From Candidatus Stahliibacteriota bacterium (lineage in GTDB: Bacteria; Hydrothermota; Tepidihabitantia; B3-TA06): 63,636 nucleotides of DNA. Positions 1 through 8,001 of this stretch are shown in pieces (position 1 is the stretch's first letter; every line of letters starts with the position of its first letter). Made by a program: the position numbers and the translations under genes. The stretch lies in the NCBI GenBank assembly GCA_004375895.1, contig SOJW01000045.1:1-63636 (forward strand). Direction: 5' to 3'. The notes under the pieces were generated by a model. The model made no database searches. It saw nothing but the letters and a program-made list of their open reading frames with translations, and had not been told where the DNA came from.

Positions 1-2
1 CC

Positions 3-1277
3 CCTGAGCTTGAGCCCCCACTCGAACGACCGGTGGTTATTCCTCTCGAACATGACACCCTGGGTGTAAGTATGGCATTGGGCGCTCCTTTCGGGTTTGA
101 GCTATTGGCCCGCCAGGACGGCCCCATCCTGTCAAGCCGCACCGCTCTCTCGATTCACGAGAGAGCAGACCACTTCCACGGACTCCAGCAACTGGGAAAG
201 ACCCAGCTTGTAGCCAACATCAAATCGCTGCAGATTGCTTCGGGAATACAGGGTCTGCGCTACGCAAATACCGATCTCACGGAGGAGTTCGGGCATCCTG
301 AGGCCGCAAACGACCCCGAGCCTCGCTCATATGCAGATGCCTTCCTTCGAGGCCTTTGGCATCACTGGAACCTGCTCGCCGGCGTCGAGGCGCAAGCCTA
401 CACATCCACGATGAGCGGGAACCACCGCAGCGGAGGCCAGGCTACGGCACGGGTTTTTGTAGACAGGCCGTGGGCCAGGTTGCTTTCAAGAAATCAGGCT
501 AGGATAAACCCGGAAGGGATGGAATTCTTAACCGATGCTATTTTCCAATATCAGGCGAGCTTCATGCTTATCACCCCTGCTCTGCAGGGACGCCTATCCC
601 CTACGCAGGATAATCCGGCAGGAGCAGGGGCCAGCCTGAACCTGGTTGCCGTGCTTGGCAATCTATCGCTTGAATTCGAGGGCTCCTACCGCCGCAAAAT
701 CCCTATACTGCTCGACTCCATGCTGCTTGCTCCTGTCCAGGCAACCCTCGCACCAGAGGTGCAGCCACACATACTTACCGATCACCTTCGCGTGGGAGCA
801 GGGTATGAGGGCGTAGAGGTATCAATCTTCACCGAACAGGGGGAGGGCCTTTTTTGGCAAGCAGGACCCCAAGGGTATCCCCAGGTTGGATTGTTTGATT
901 TCTCTCAAACAGGAGGCCGGGTGGCAGCAAAACTGGAACGAGACAAGCTCTCCCTTGTTGGAAAGCTCCGCTTCCTCTTTTCAGAACCCCAGACCCCATG
1001 GACGCCGCTCTGGGAGTTCACTGACTCGATGTCTGTGAAGCTTGCCCGGTGGGAAGCGTTTGTGTTGATAGGGGCGAGTGGTGAACGCCGAAGTGGAGAG
1101 GTTTATGAATCCTCTTATGCGCTGCTGGGGTGCGGGGTTTTCTATGAACGCGAGCCTTTTCGCTTGCTCCTGCGTGCCGATGATCTGCTTGACCGCAGGC
1201 CCCAGTGCTGGCCTGGCCTGCCCGATGCAGGACGTCGAGTAACCCTCTCAGTTGCTTTATTCTCAACCGAGTGGTGA
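3..1277 (+). CDS. C-terminal part of an outer-membrane beta-barrel protein (5' end outside window)
   Basis: The reading frame is open to the left edge, so this is the last ~424 residues of a longer protein. A GTG at 33 is possible as a start but has no ribosome binding site, and upstream codons (PELEPPLERP) read as normal protein, so I treat it as truncated. The sequence alternates short amphipathic strands and charged turns (for example residues around 620-700 and 780-1000 nt) and ends in a Trp, as transmembrane barrels usually end in an aromatic residue. No family recognised; a TonB-dependent-receptor-like or other large barrel is likely. Its last 136 bp overlap the oppositely oriented rluB-like gene. 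Confidence 0.6.
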   Translation, partial: PELEPPLERPVVIPLEHDTLGVSMALGAPFGFELLARQDGPILSSRTALSIHERADHFHGLQQLGKTQLVANIKSLQIASGIQGLRYANTDLTEEFGHPEAANDPEPRSYADAFLRGLWHHWNLLAGVEAQAYTSTMSGNHRSGGQATARVFVDRPWARLLSRNQARINPEGMEFLTDAIFQYQASFMLITPALQGRLSPTQDNPAGAGASLNLVAVLGNLSLEFEGSYRRKIPILLDSMLLAPVQATLAPEVQPHILTDHLRVGAGYEGVEVSIFTEQGEGLFWQAGPQGYPQVGLFDFSQTGGRVAAKLERDKLSLVGKLRFLFSEPQTPWTPLWEFTDSMSVKLARWEAFVLIGASGERRSGEVYESSYALLGCGVFYEREPFRLLLRADDLLDRRPQCWPGLPDAGRRVTLSVALFSTEW

Positions 1278-2047
1278 GAACGCCTCACCGCCCGGCGCAG
1301 GGCGGCTACCTCATCTGAGGTCAGTTCGAGGGCCTTGCCCGGGGGCAGATCACCAAGCTCGATAGGTCCGAATCCCACCCTGACCAGTCGAACGACGCGA
1401 TGTCCGAAGCGCTCGAAGATCCTGCGTATCTCACGTTTTCGCCCCTCACGCATGGAAAGCTCCAGGCAGCGTGAGGAGATAACCTTGACCTTCGCAGGTA
1501 GTGTGGGACCCTCATCCAACATAACCCCGCCCTTCTCGACTGCGGCAATCGTTTCTTCTGAAACAGGCCAATCAAGTGTCACCTGGTAGCGCTTGATGAG
1601 GCCGAAACGAGGATGGGTAAGCCGATGACAGAGATCCCCGTCCGAGGTCAAAAGGATTAATCCCTCGCTTTCCTTGTCCAGGCGCCCGACAGGGAATACC
1701 CTTGTTGATGACGGGACAAGGTGCGTGACCATGTTCTTGTGGTGGGGATCTCGTGTGGAGGCGAGTACACCTCGTGGCTTATTGACCGCCCAGTACTCGA
1801 AGCCGCGCTTGAGCCATCTGGAAGAGCGTTCATCGTAGACCCCTCTCAAGGTGGCACGGTAAAGGACGGTTCTATCGACGTCAAGGACAGTGATCTCATC
1901 TTCCCCCCGCAGGGTATCCCCGAGTTTGGCCGGTTTTTTGTTGATGAGCACCCGCCCCTCGCGAATCCAGCCTTCTATCATTCGCCTTGAGGCCAATCCC
2001 CAGCCGGCGAGGAATTTTTGTATACGCGGAGAAGTGTTGTTACTCAA
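1142..2047 (-). CDS. rluB: rRNA pseudouridine synthase, RsuA/RluB family
   Basis: Converts a uridine of rRNA (in RluB, 23S helix 90 region) to pseudouridine. Residues 7-55 form an S4 RNA-binding domain; the catalytic domain holds VNKPRG at 88-93, the GRLDKESEGL motif with catalytic Asp124, and the RKREIRR motif near 203-209. The family usually ends near residue 255; here a basic, Ser/Arg-rich tail (257-301) follows and is encoded exactly where the gene overlaps the convergent barrel gene. The TTG start lies inside the end of the upstream TPR gene (8-bp overlap), so it is the last gene of the hpf-hprK operon. RsuA versus RluB specificity cannot be settled by eye. Confidence 0.85.
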   Translation of the reverse strand: MSNNTSPRIQKFLAGWGLASRRMIEGWIREGRVLINKKPAKLGDTLRGEDEITVLDVDRTVLYRATLRGVYDERSSRWLKRGFEYWAVNKPRGVLASTRDPHHKNMVTHLVPSSTRVFPVGRLDKESEGLILLTSDGDLCHRLTHPRFGLIKRYQVTLDWPVSEETIAAVEKGGVMLDEGPTLPAKVKVISSRCLELSMREGRKREIRRIFERFGHRVVRLVRVGFGPIELGDLPPGKALELTSDEVAALRRAVRRSHHSVENKATERVTRRPASGRPGQHWGLRSSRSSARRSKRKGSRS

Positions 2048-4385
2048 GGGCCTGCAGCCTTCGGGTTATCTCGATGCGCTGACGATCTATCTGGACCTCA
2101 AGCGCCGCCTGCTCAAGCAACCCTCTTGCCTCGCCCGTGCGCCCGAGCAATCGAGCGGCCTCAGCCGCACCGATCAAAGCGTCTATGCGGGATTCCGAAC
2201 GTTCTGGGAAACGTCCTGCCGCTTCTTTGTATGCTGAGAAGGCATCCTGGAGTTTCCCGGATGCGCGATCGATAGCACCCCGGTGGAAAAGGTACTCCGC
2301 GGTCTCGCCGAATCGGTTCCGGTAACGCTTGGCGTAGGAGCCGGCAGTGGTGATCTCGCCCCGTGCAAGCTCCACGTCTATCCCTAAGAGAAAAGCCTGC
2401 TTCAGGACCGAAGCGCTGGAGCTTTCGTTAATCGCGGTCCGGATAAGATCTACGGCGGTTTGATAGTTGCCCTGGGAGTAGTAGATCTCGGCCATGGCTA
2501 AGGTGAAGGTTGCTCTATCTGCGGCACTGCGGCTGGTTGTTGAAAGCTCGCGGTAAACGGCAAGGGCTTCGGCGTCGCGCCCAAGGGAGAGCAGAAGCTG
2601 GGCCAGCTCCACCTGGGAGCGCAGGAGCACGGCGGATGATGGAGCAAGCTTAGGAATCTCGCGATATGTAGCGATGGCTTCATCTATCTTACCCAGACGG
2701 CGCTGGCAGCGTGCCTTATACTCAAGTGCTTCCGGAGCGGCCTGTGAGTTGGGGTAGCGAGCAAGCAGCTTGTTGATCTCATGCAGGGCGGCGATGCAGT
2801 TGCCCTCCTCAACGTGCTCAAGTGCAACCTGCAGCTGAAGCTCGGGGTTGCGCGCCGCATCAGGGTAGCGTTCAATTAAGCTCTTAAGCATAGTGATCCT
2901 GTCAGGATAGACTCCCAGTGCCAACCGACTCTCCTCTATGGCAAGCAAGATGCCTTCTCGTTCATCCCTGGAGGTTGTCACACCAAGTGCTGCCCGGAAA
3001 GCCTCTACGGCCTGGGTGTGTTCTCCGCTTTTGGCAAGCATCTCTCCTTTTCTTCTCAGGGCGCGCGCATAGAGGGATCCTTGCTTTACGCTGGCAAACT
3101 CCTCTGCGGCCGCAAGATAATCCCCTCTGCGTGCGGCAACCTCGCCCAGATAGTAGTGAGTCTCGTTAGCTATCACCTCATCGCGGGTCACGTCAAGCAG
3201 TGCTCTCAGGCTGGTCCCTGCCGAGTCGGTCTCCCCGAGATAGAACAGGCTGCGTGCGGCAAGCAGTCTGGCGGTTTCGTCGCCAAGATGCTCTGGATAG
3301 GAGGTGAACAGTTCCGAGAAAGCCTTGAGTGCATCCCGGTATCTTTTGCGGGCAAACTGGGTTTCGGCAAGTGCTCGCAGCAGGGCCGGCCGGTGGTCGG
3401 AATCCAACTCAAGCCCGCGCTCAATCAAGCTTACCGCCTGGCGAAACAGCATGCGGTCGCGCTCGATCGTCCCGAGCAGCAGATATGTCTGAGCTGCAAA
3501 AGCACCCTGGGGGTTTCCTTCCAGGTAATCTTTCCCCAGGCCCTTTGCAGCACTTAACCTACCGGCCAGATAAAGGGAAACCGCCTGTCCATACCTTGCG
3601 GCTTCACTGTCCAGCCGGGAATAGAGGGAAGTGGCCTCCTCAAAATGCCCATCCGCCAACTCAAGGCACGCCAGGCTGTAGATGCGCCGCGTGCTGTCCT
3701 CGAGATCGGAGAAGAAACGCCTGGCCTGATTTATGCTATCGATACGAAACGCCGAGTAGCCCGCAAGATAAAGGGCCTCCTCACGGTACCATGTGCCTTT
3801 GGGGTAGGTTGCCGCATCACGCAGACGCGTTTTTGCCACCTCCAAGCTGGCGGTGTTGAAGTCCGTTGCGGCAAGAAGGGTGTTGAGCTCTTCTGAAGAG
3901 AACTGCCCCTGGTTAAGGTCCGCTAGATTGAGAAACACATTCCGCGACGCATCGTAGTTGCCTCGTTTGTAGAGTGACCAGCCTAGATAGTAGAGCAGCT
4001 CAAGTGGAGGATCGGGATGATAAAGAAGTGCTTTGGAGAAGAAGGACTGAGCCGAGGCATACTCGCCTACGAAGAACGCGTTCAGCCCCAGAAGGAAGCT
4101 TGTCCGTCCGATCTCACTGCCGGATACCGCCAGGTTCTGGGCTCGAAGCAGTATAGCCTGGGCCAACTCCTCATCCCCCAGCTCTCGACCTACACGGCTC
4201 TTGCGTAAGAGAAAGTCCATCCGCAGCGAAAGCCTGGGGTCCTCAAGCATCGCCACGTTGTAACAGGCGTTTGCCCCGGCCGCACGAGCTGAAAGCGCGT
4301 AGGCGTCCCCTGCCCGTATAAAGTCGCTGCCCCAGACAAAAGAGACAAGCAGAAACAGGCTACACTCGAACAGGCTTCTTGGCAA
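2040..4385 (-). CDS. Secreted TPR-repeat protein (tol-pal/BamD-like scaffold type)
   Basis: About 780 residues, almost entirely tetratricopeptide repeats of ~34 residues (typical W-LG-Y/A-Y patterns, e.g. YYLGWSLYKRGNYDAS, YYLGEVAARRGDYLAA). TPR proteins are protein-protein scaffolds. The frame opens at a TTG at 4445, but that lies deep inside the preceding acyl-CoA synthetase; I prefer the TTG at 4385 because it gives a signal peptide (PRSLFECSLFLLVSFVWG) followed by mature sequence, with a 26-bp overlap. No good ribosome binding site distinguishes the starts, so translational coupling is probable. Likely periplasmic. The start is uncertain, the TPR assignment firm; the specific partner is unknown. 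Confidence 0.75.
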   Translation of the reverse strand: MPRSLFECSLFLLVSFVWGSDFIRAGDAYALSARAAGANACYNVAMLEDPRLSLRMDFLLRKSRVGRELGDEELAQAILLRAQNLAVSGSEIGRTSFLLGLNAFFVGEYASAQSFFSKALLYHPDPPLELLYYLGWSLYKRGNYDASRNVFLNLADLNQGQFSSEELNTLLAATDFNTASLEVAKTRLRDAATYPKGTWYREEALYLAGYSAFRIDSINQARRFFSDLEDSTRRIYSLACLELADGHFEEATSLYSRLDSEAARYGQAVSLYLAGRLSAAKGLGKDYLEGNPQGAFAAQTYLLLGTIERDRMLFRQAVSLIERGLELDSDHRPALLRALAETQFARKRYRDALKAFSELFTSYPEHLGDETARLLAARSLFYLGETDSAGTSLRALLDVTRDEVIANETHYYLGEVAARRGDYLAAAEEFASVKQGSLYARALRRKGEMLAKSGEHTQAVEAFRAALGVTTSRDEREGILLAIEESRLALGVYPDRITMLKSLIERYPDAARNPELQLQVALEHVEEGNCIAALHEINKLLARYPNSQAAPEALEYKARCQRRLGKIDEAIATYREIPKLAPSSAVLLRSQVELAQLLLSLGRDAEALAVYRELSTTSRSAADRATFTLAMAEIYYSQGNYQTAVDLIRTAINESSSASVLKQAFLLGIDVELARGEITTAGSYAKRYRNRFGETAEYLFHRGAIDRASGKLQDAFSAYKEAAGRFPERSESRIDALIGAAEAARLLGRTGEARGLLEQAALEVQIDRQRIEITRRLQALE

Positions 4386-6060
4386 ACAGATACCGCTTGA
4401 CCTTTCTCGTGGTTGTCTTTGGCAGCTCCTCCTCTCGCAGCTCAAAGTGCTTTATGCGTTTGTAGTCGGCGAGCTTCGCGCACTCCTTCTTGACCTGCTC
4501 CCGCATGCAATCCTCGATCTCCATCTCGCTGATCTCTGGCTTCTCGGCATCGATGAGCTCGTAGTTGGGAACGATGATAGCGTGAACCTCTTCGCGCCCG
4601 GTGGCCTCGTTGAGCTGGCCCACCACCAGGATCTCCTGGATGTAAGGGTTCTGTCCAACCACGGCTTCTACCTCCTCCGGGTATACGTTCTTGCCGGCGG
4701 CCGTCACGATCAGGTTCTTTGCTCGGCCGGTGATGTGAAGCATACCCCGCTCGTCGAGGCGACCGAGGTCTCCGGTTCGCAGCCAGCCGTCGGAGGAGAG
4801 CACATCGCTGGTGACCTTAGGGTTCTTATAGTAGCCCTTCATCACAGAGGGGCCGCGCACCACGATCTCGCCGTTGCCGTTTTCGTCAGGGTTGTCTATC
4901 CTAACCTCAAACCCTGGAACAGGAGGACCGACCGAGACGTAATCCGGATTTGCCAAGCGGGTTATGGAGACGATCGGTGAGGTTTCGGTAAGCCCGTAAC
5001 CCTGCAGAACGGGAAGCCCAAGGCGTTCCATGAAGCTTGACGCCCAAGGTGCAAGTGCTGCCGCACCCGAAGCAAGGTAGCGAACCTTGTCCATACCCAT
5101 CGCCTTGCGAACGCTTTTAAACATCGCCTTGGAGATACCTTTGGCTATCTTTCCCAGGTTCATGCCCGCATTGAAGACGAACCTCTTGAAGGTCGAGGAG
5201 TCGCGCACGTTGCGCTGCACGCCCTCCACTATCTTCTCATAGAGAAGCGGAACCCCGAGCATCATGGTAACGCCGTGGTTGGCCATGGTGTCAAGTATCT
5301 CCTTTGACTTGAGGCTGGGCGAGAACACTATCTTGCAACCGCAGCATAGCGGGGTCAGGAAGCCGCATGTCGCCTCGAAGCTGTGATGAAGGGGGAGGAT
5401 GGAGATGAATGTATCTTCTTCGCCGAAGTCAAGCGCCTGGTAGGCACCGGAGATGTTGGAGCCTATGTTGCGATGGGTAAGCATCACCCCCTTTGCCTGA
5501 CCGGTGGTGCCGGATGTGTAGAGGATAGCGGCGAGATCTTCTATGTCTTCTGGCGGTTCGATCGGTTCCAGTTCTGAGCCCTCGGTAATCAACGACTCGA
5601 AGGAGAGCCAGCCTTTCGGTGTGTGCCCTATGGCTACCCGCTTGAACTTGCGGTCTATCTCTGAAAGGGCTTCCTCCACCGTATCCGTGTAGTCGGCGGT
5701 GGCGATAACCCCTATGGAGTCGGAGTTACGCAGGATATGACGAACCTCGGGCACCTTAAGCATCCTGTCCAGGGGCACGACGATACATCCTGCCCACTGG
5801 ATCCCAAGGTAAGCAGCCTCCCAGTCCGGGCAGTTCTCTCCAATAAGGCCGATCTTATCACCGGCCCTGTAGCCCATTTTGCGAAGCGAGCAAGCCAGAC
5901 TCTCTACGCGTTCCTTGAGCTCCCTATACGTGAACTCCTGTCTTGTCCCTTCCCTTTCCATCAGTAGAGCAACCTTGTCTGGATGGGCCTGGGCCGAGCG
6001 GGCAAACATCCTCGGCAAGGTCTCTACCTCAAGCGGACCACGAACAGTGGGTACTTCCAT
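4360..6060 (-). CDS. fadD: Long-chain fatty acid--CoA ligase (AMP-forming)
   Basis: Activates fatty acids to acyl-CoA through an acyl-adenylate. Start ATG at 6060 is preceded by AGGAGG. The AMP-binding P-loop YTSGTTGQAKGVMLTH is complete (~residues 179-194), followed by the QGYGLTETSP motif (~335) and the TGDLGRLDERGMLHITGR hinge/A8 motif (~415-432). Length 566 fits the FadD/FAA family. C-terminal Lys (A10 motif PKTTTRKVKR) is present. It sits between an EIIA-Man gene and the TPR gene in one minus-strand operon. The product could supply acyl-CoA for lipid synthesis, including the cysteate/oxoamine route proposed at 27.4-30.0 kb, or for beta-oxidation; the context does not decide. Confidence 0.88.
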   Translation of the reverse strand: MEVPTVRGPLEVETLPRMFARSAQAHPDKVALLMEREGTRQEFTYRELKERVESLACSLRKMGYRAGDKIGLIGENCPDWEAAYLGIQWAGCIVVPLDRMLKVPEVRHILRNSDSIGVIATADYTDTVEEALSEIDRKFKRVAIGHTPKGWLSFESLITEGSELEPIEPPEDIEDLAAILYTSGTTGQAKGVMLTHRNIGSNISGAYQALDFGEEDTFISILPLHHSFEATCGFLTPLCCGCKIVFSPSLKSKEILDTMANHGVTMMLGVPLLYEKIVEGVQRNVRDSSTFKRFVFNAGMNLGKIAKGISKAMFKSVRKAMGMDKVRYLASGAAALAPWASSFMERLGLPVLQGYGLTETSPIVSITRLANPDYVSVGPPVPGFEVRIDNPDENGNGEIVVRGPSVMKGYYKNPKVTSDVLSSDGWLRTGDLGRLDERGMLHITGRAKNLIVTAAGKNVYPEEVEAVVGQNPYIQEILVVGQLNEATGREEVHAIIVPNYELIDAEKPEISEMEIEDCMREQVKKECAKLADYKRIKHFELREEELPKTTTRKVKRYLFAKKPVRV

Positions 6061-6086
6061 TACTCTTCCTCCTGGGTATCAACGGT

Positions 6087-6476
6087 TTATACACAGAATT
6101 GTTCCATGCCATGCCGGCCAGCCTCAAGGGTTTTGGCAATCAACTCCTCACCGCCAAGCCGCGCGCGATAGTTTAAGTAGGTCACGAGCATCGGCAGGCT
6201 TACACCTGCAATAAAAACCCACTCCGGGTGCTCGAGCATCAAAGCGCGACGGGCCGTAAAACAGCTGCCGCCTACAAGATCAACGAAAATATACAGGTTT
6301 TCATCCGCTAAGTCAAGCTCCTTCTCCAAACGGCGAATAAGATCCTCCACTCCCAGGTTGTCGTTGGAGATGGGAACCACGTCCTCCTGCTTGCCTGCTA
6401 TCCGTTCGACTGCGGTCAAGAGTCCCCCGGGGAAATCCCAATGTCCCACGATCGCGGTGTGAATCCGACTACTCAA
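6087..6476 (-). CDS. PTS mannose-type EIIA domain protein
   Basis: A single EIIA-Man (fructose-mannose IIA) domain of 129 residues. In PTS transporters this domain carries phosphate on an N-terminal His; here the IVGHWDFPGGLL motif places it at His12. A second hallmark is VDLVGGSCFTARRALM. Start TTG at 6476 overlaps the end of hprK by 8 bp with GAGGACG as ribosome binding site. No EIIB, EIIC or EIID gene is near, so it is more likely a regulatory phosphocarrier linked to HPr kinase than a transport component, similar to EIIA-Man genes found beside hprK in other Gram-negative bacteria. Confidence 0.8.
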   Translation of the reverse strand: MSSRIHTAIVGHWDFPGGLLTAVERIAGKQEDVVPISNDNLGVEDLIRRLEKELDLADENLYIFVDLVGGSCFTARRALMLEHPEWVFIAGVSLPMLVTYLNYRARLGGEELIAKTLEAGRHGMEQFCV

Positions 6477-7455
6477 CGTCCTCCTCTATCTCCTTTGCTA
6501 CCTTGGCCTTCTGCAAAAGAAGCTTCTTGAGCTCCCGGTCGAAGAGCTGCATGGGATGATAGCCCCGCAGCACCACAAGGTGGTTCATGGCTATCACCTC
6601 GCAGATCATCGCCAGGTTTCGGCCCGGGAGCACAGGAATCGTGATGAGCGGTATACTTACACCCAGAATCCTGCGGGCCTTGCGTTCGAGTCCCAACCGG
6701 TCTACGACCATCCCCTTCTCCCAGCGCTTGAGCTCGACGACGACCTCGATTCGTTTCTGCAGGCGGATTGAGCGAATCCCGAAGATGGAGTAGAGGTTGA
6801 TGATCCCCAGCCCGCGTATCTCAACATGGTGCTGGAAAGCGGGACGCTGCTCCGCGCCCTCACCCAGAAGAATAGTCCGTTGCCTGCGTATGCGAATAAG
6901 ATCGTCGGCCACAAGCCGGTGCCCTCGTTCTACAAGATCAAGCGCTGTCTCGCTCTTGCCGATCCCTGAAGCCCCTACCAGAAGAAGCCCTATCCCGTAG
7001 ACATCAACCAGGGTTCCGTGCATGTGGGTCTCCGGGGCAAGACGGAGTTCAAGATAGTCTGAGACGAGGTGAATAAAGCCGGCACCGGGCAAACGTGAGA
7101 CAAGCAGGGGAATGCCTGCTTCATCCAGTTCTTCCACCAGCTCCGCTGGTGCATCGGCATCGTTGGTTATGACAAAGCAGGGCGGAGCAAGCTCCACCAC
7201 CCGTTTAATGGCCAACCTTCTGGCCTCATGATCGAAGGTCTCAAGGAATGCCATCTCGGTCCCGCCAAGGACCTGCAATCGGTCGGCCGGGAACTCGCTT
7301 ATAAAACCTGCCAGTGCAAGACCGGGGCGGTGAATGTCAATGGAAGAGATGAAGCTTTTTTCCATCCCCTGCTTGCCTGCAATCACCCCAAGCTTGAGCT
7401 CCTCCCGTCTATCCTCGAACAGCTCAGCTACAGAAAGGCGCTTGGGTTTTTTCAT
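6469..7455 (-). CDS. hprK: HPr kinase/phosphorylase
   Basis: Phosphorylates Ser46 of HPr and also removes it. N-terminal MurF-like domain (~1-130) with the helper motif MHGTLV (His146), then the kinase domain: Walker A GASGIGKSE at 161-169, Asp184/185 (VADD), and the HPrK/P signature EIRGLGIIN at 212-220. Full length at 328 residues. Start ATG overlaps the hpf stop by 4 bp. The hpf-hprK-EIIA order resembles the rpoN-hpf-ptsN region of proteobacteria, but no HPr (ptsH) or EI gene is in the window. Probable role: carbon/nitrogen signalling rather than sugar transport. Confidence 0.95.
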   Translation of the reverse strand: MKKPKRLSVAELFEDRREELKLGVIAGKQGMEKSFISSIDIHRPGLALAGFISEFPADRLQVLGGTEMAFLETFDHEARRLAIKRVVELAPPCFVITNDADAPAELVEELDEAGIPLLVSRLPGAGFIHLVSDYLELRLAPETHMHGTLVDVYGIGLLLVGASGIGKSETALDLVERGHRLVADDLIRIRRQRTILLGEGAEQRPAFQHHVEIRGLGIINLYSIFGIRSIRLQKRIEVVVELKRWEKGMVVDRLGLERKARRILGVSIPLITIPVLPGRNLAMICEVIAMNHLVVLRGYHPMQLFDRELKKLLLQKAKVAKEIEEDVE

Positions 7456-7787
7456 ACAGCGGTCTCTTCACGGCCTGGGCCGGGTGTTCGGCGCGACTTG
7501 ATCTTAGAGCGATGCCTTCCCTCGAAGCGCTCCATCTGCCTCACAAGCTTATCTGTCAGGTCATGCACCGCTTTTCTCAAGCTCTCAGCCTTAACCCGGG
7601 TTGTTATCTTGTCGTTCTTAAGGTGAAGGATCCCCTCGGCCCAGGCAAAGTGGTTCTCATAGTAAAGGATTAGCTCCGAATCAACGATGTGCACCGAGTA
7701 GCGGTCAAGCTTCGCCATCTTGCGGTCTATATAATCTTTGAGTTGGGGGGAAATCTCGATGCGACGTCCTGTGAGCCTCATGCTCAT
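7452..7787 (-). CDS. hpf: Ribosome hibernation-promoting factor, short form
   Basis: Binds the 30S subunit and inactivates idle ribosomes as dimers. 111 residues from the ATG at 7787, which has a perfect AAGGAGG six bases upstream; the longer open frame to 7844 lacks this. The RaiA/HPF fold is recognisable (MRLTGRRIEISPQLKDYI, DRKMAKLDRY, AEGILHLKNDKITTRVKAESLRKAVHDLTDKL). The short length means the C-terminal dimerisation domain of long HPF is absent. First gene of the operon with hprK; co-transcription ties ribosome silencing to nutrient signalling. Confidence 0.93.
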   Translation of the reverse strand: MSMRLTGRRIEISPQLKDYIDRKMAKLDRYSVHIVDSELILYYENHFAWAEGILHLKNDKITTRVKAESLRKAVHDLTDKLVRQMERFEGRHRSKIKSRRTPGPGREETAV

Positions 7788-7814
7788 GGTGGACCTCCTT
7801 CGTGTCTTAGCATC

Positions 7815-7844
7815 TAAGATTAGTGAATAGATGGCCGATGTCAA
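7815..7844 (-). promoter_or_regulatory. Possible sigma70 promoter of the hpf-hprK operon
   Basis: TTGACA lies on the minus strand at 7839-7844, and a weak AT-rich -10 (ATCTTA/AATCTT) falls 17-18 bases downstream, about 30 bases before hpf. The -35 is perfect, the -10 poor. Confidence 0.35.
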
Positions 7845-7909
7845 GGTACATAATCCTCCTTTTCCCTTTGCAAAAGATTACAGGGAATTATAGATGGTTT
7901 ACTTTCTCT

Positions 7910-7967
7910 TTGACAAAGTGAAAGCTTGGGGTATTTAGGGCTTGACAAACTGAAATCTTGGATACAA
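7910..7967 (+). promoter_or_regulatory. Duplicated promoter-like segment upstream of the first Omp28-like gene
   Basis: TTGACA occurs at 7910-7915 and again at 7942-7947. The 21 bases starting at each match at 18 positions, so a 32-bp unit has been duplicated. Only the second copy runs into a good -10 (TACAAT at 7962-7967, spacer 15 by this reading). The downstream gene has its own GGAGG at 7991. Confidence 0.55.
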
Positions 7968-8001
7968 TCTATGAGTTAGCCTTAAAAACCGGAGGTTAGA
8001 T

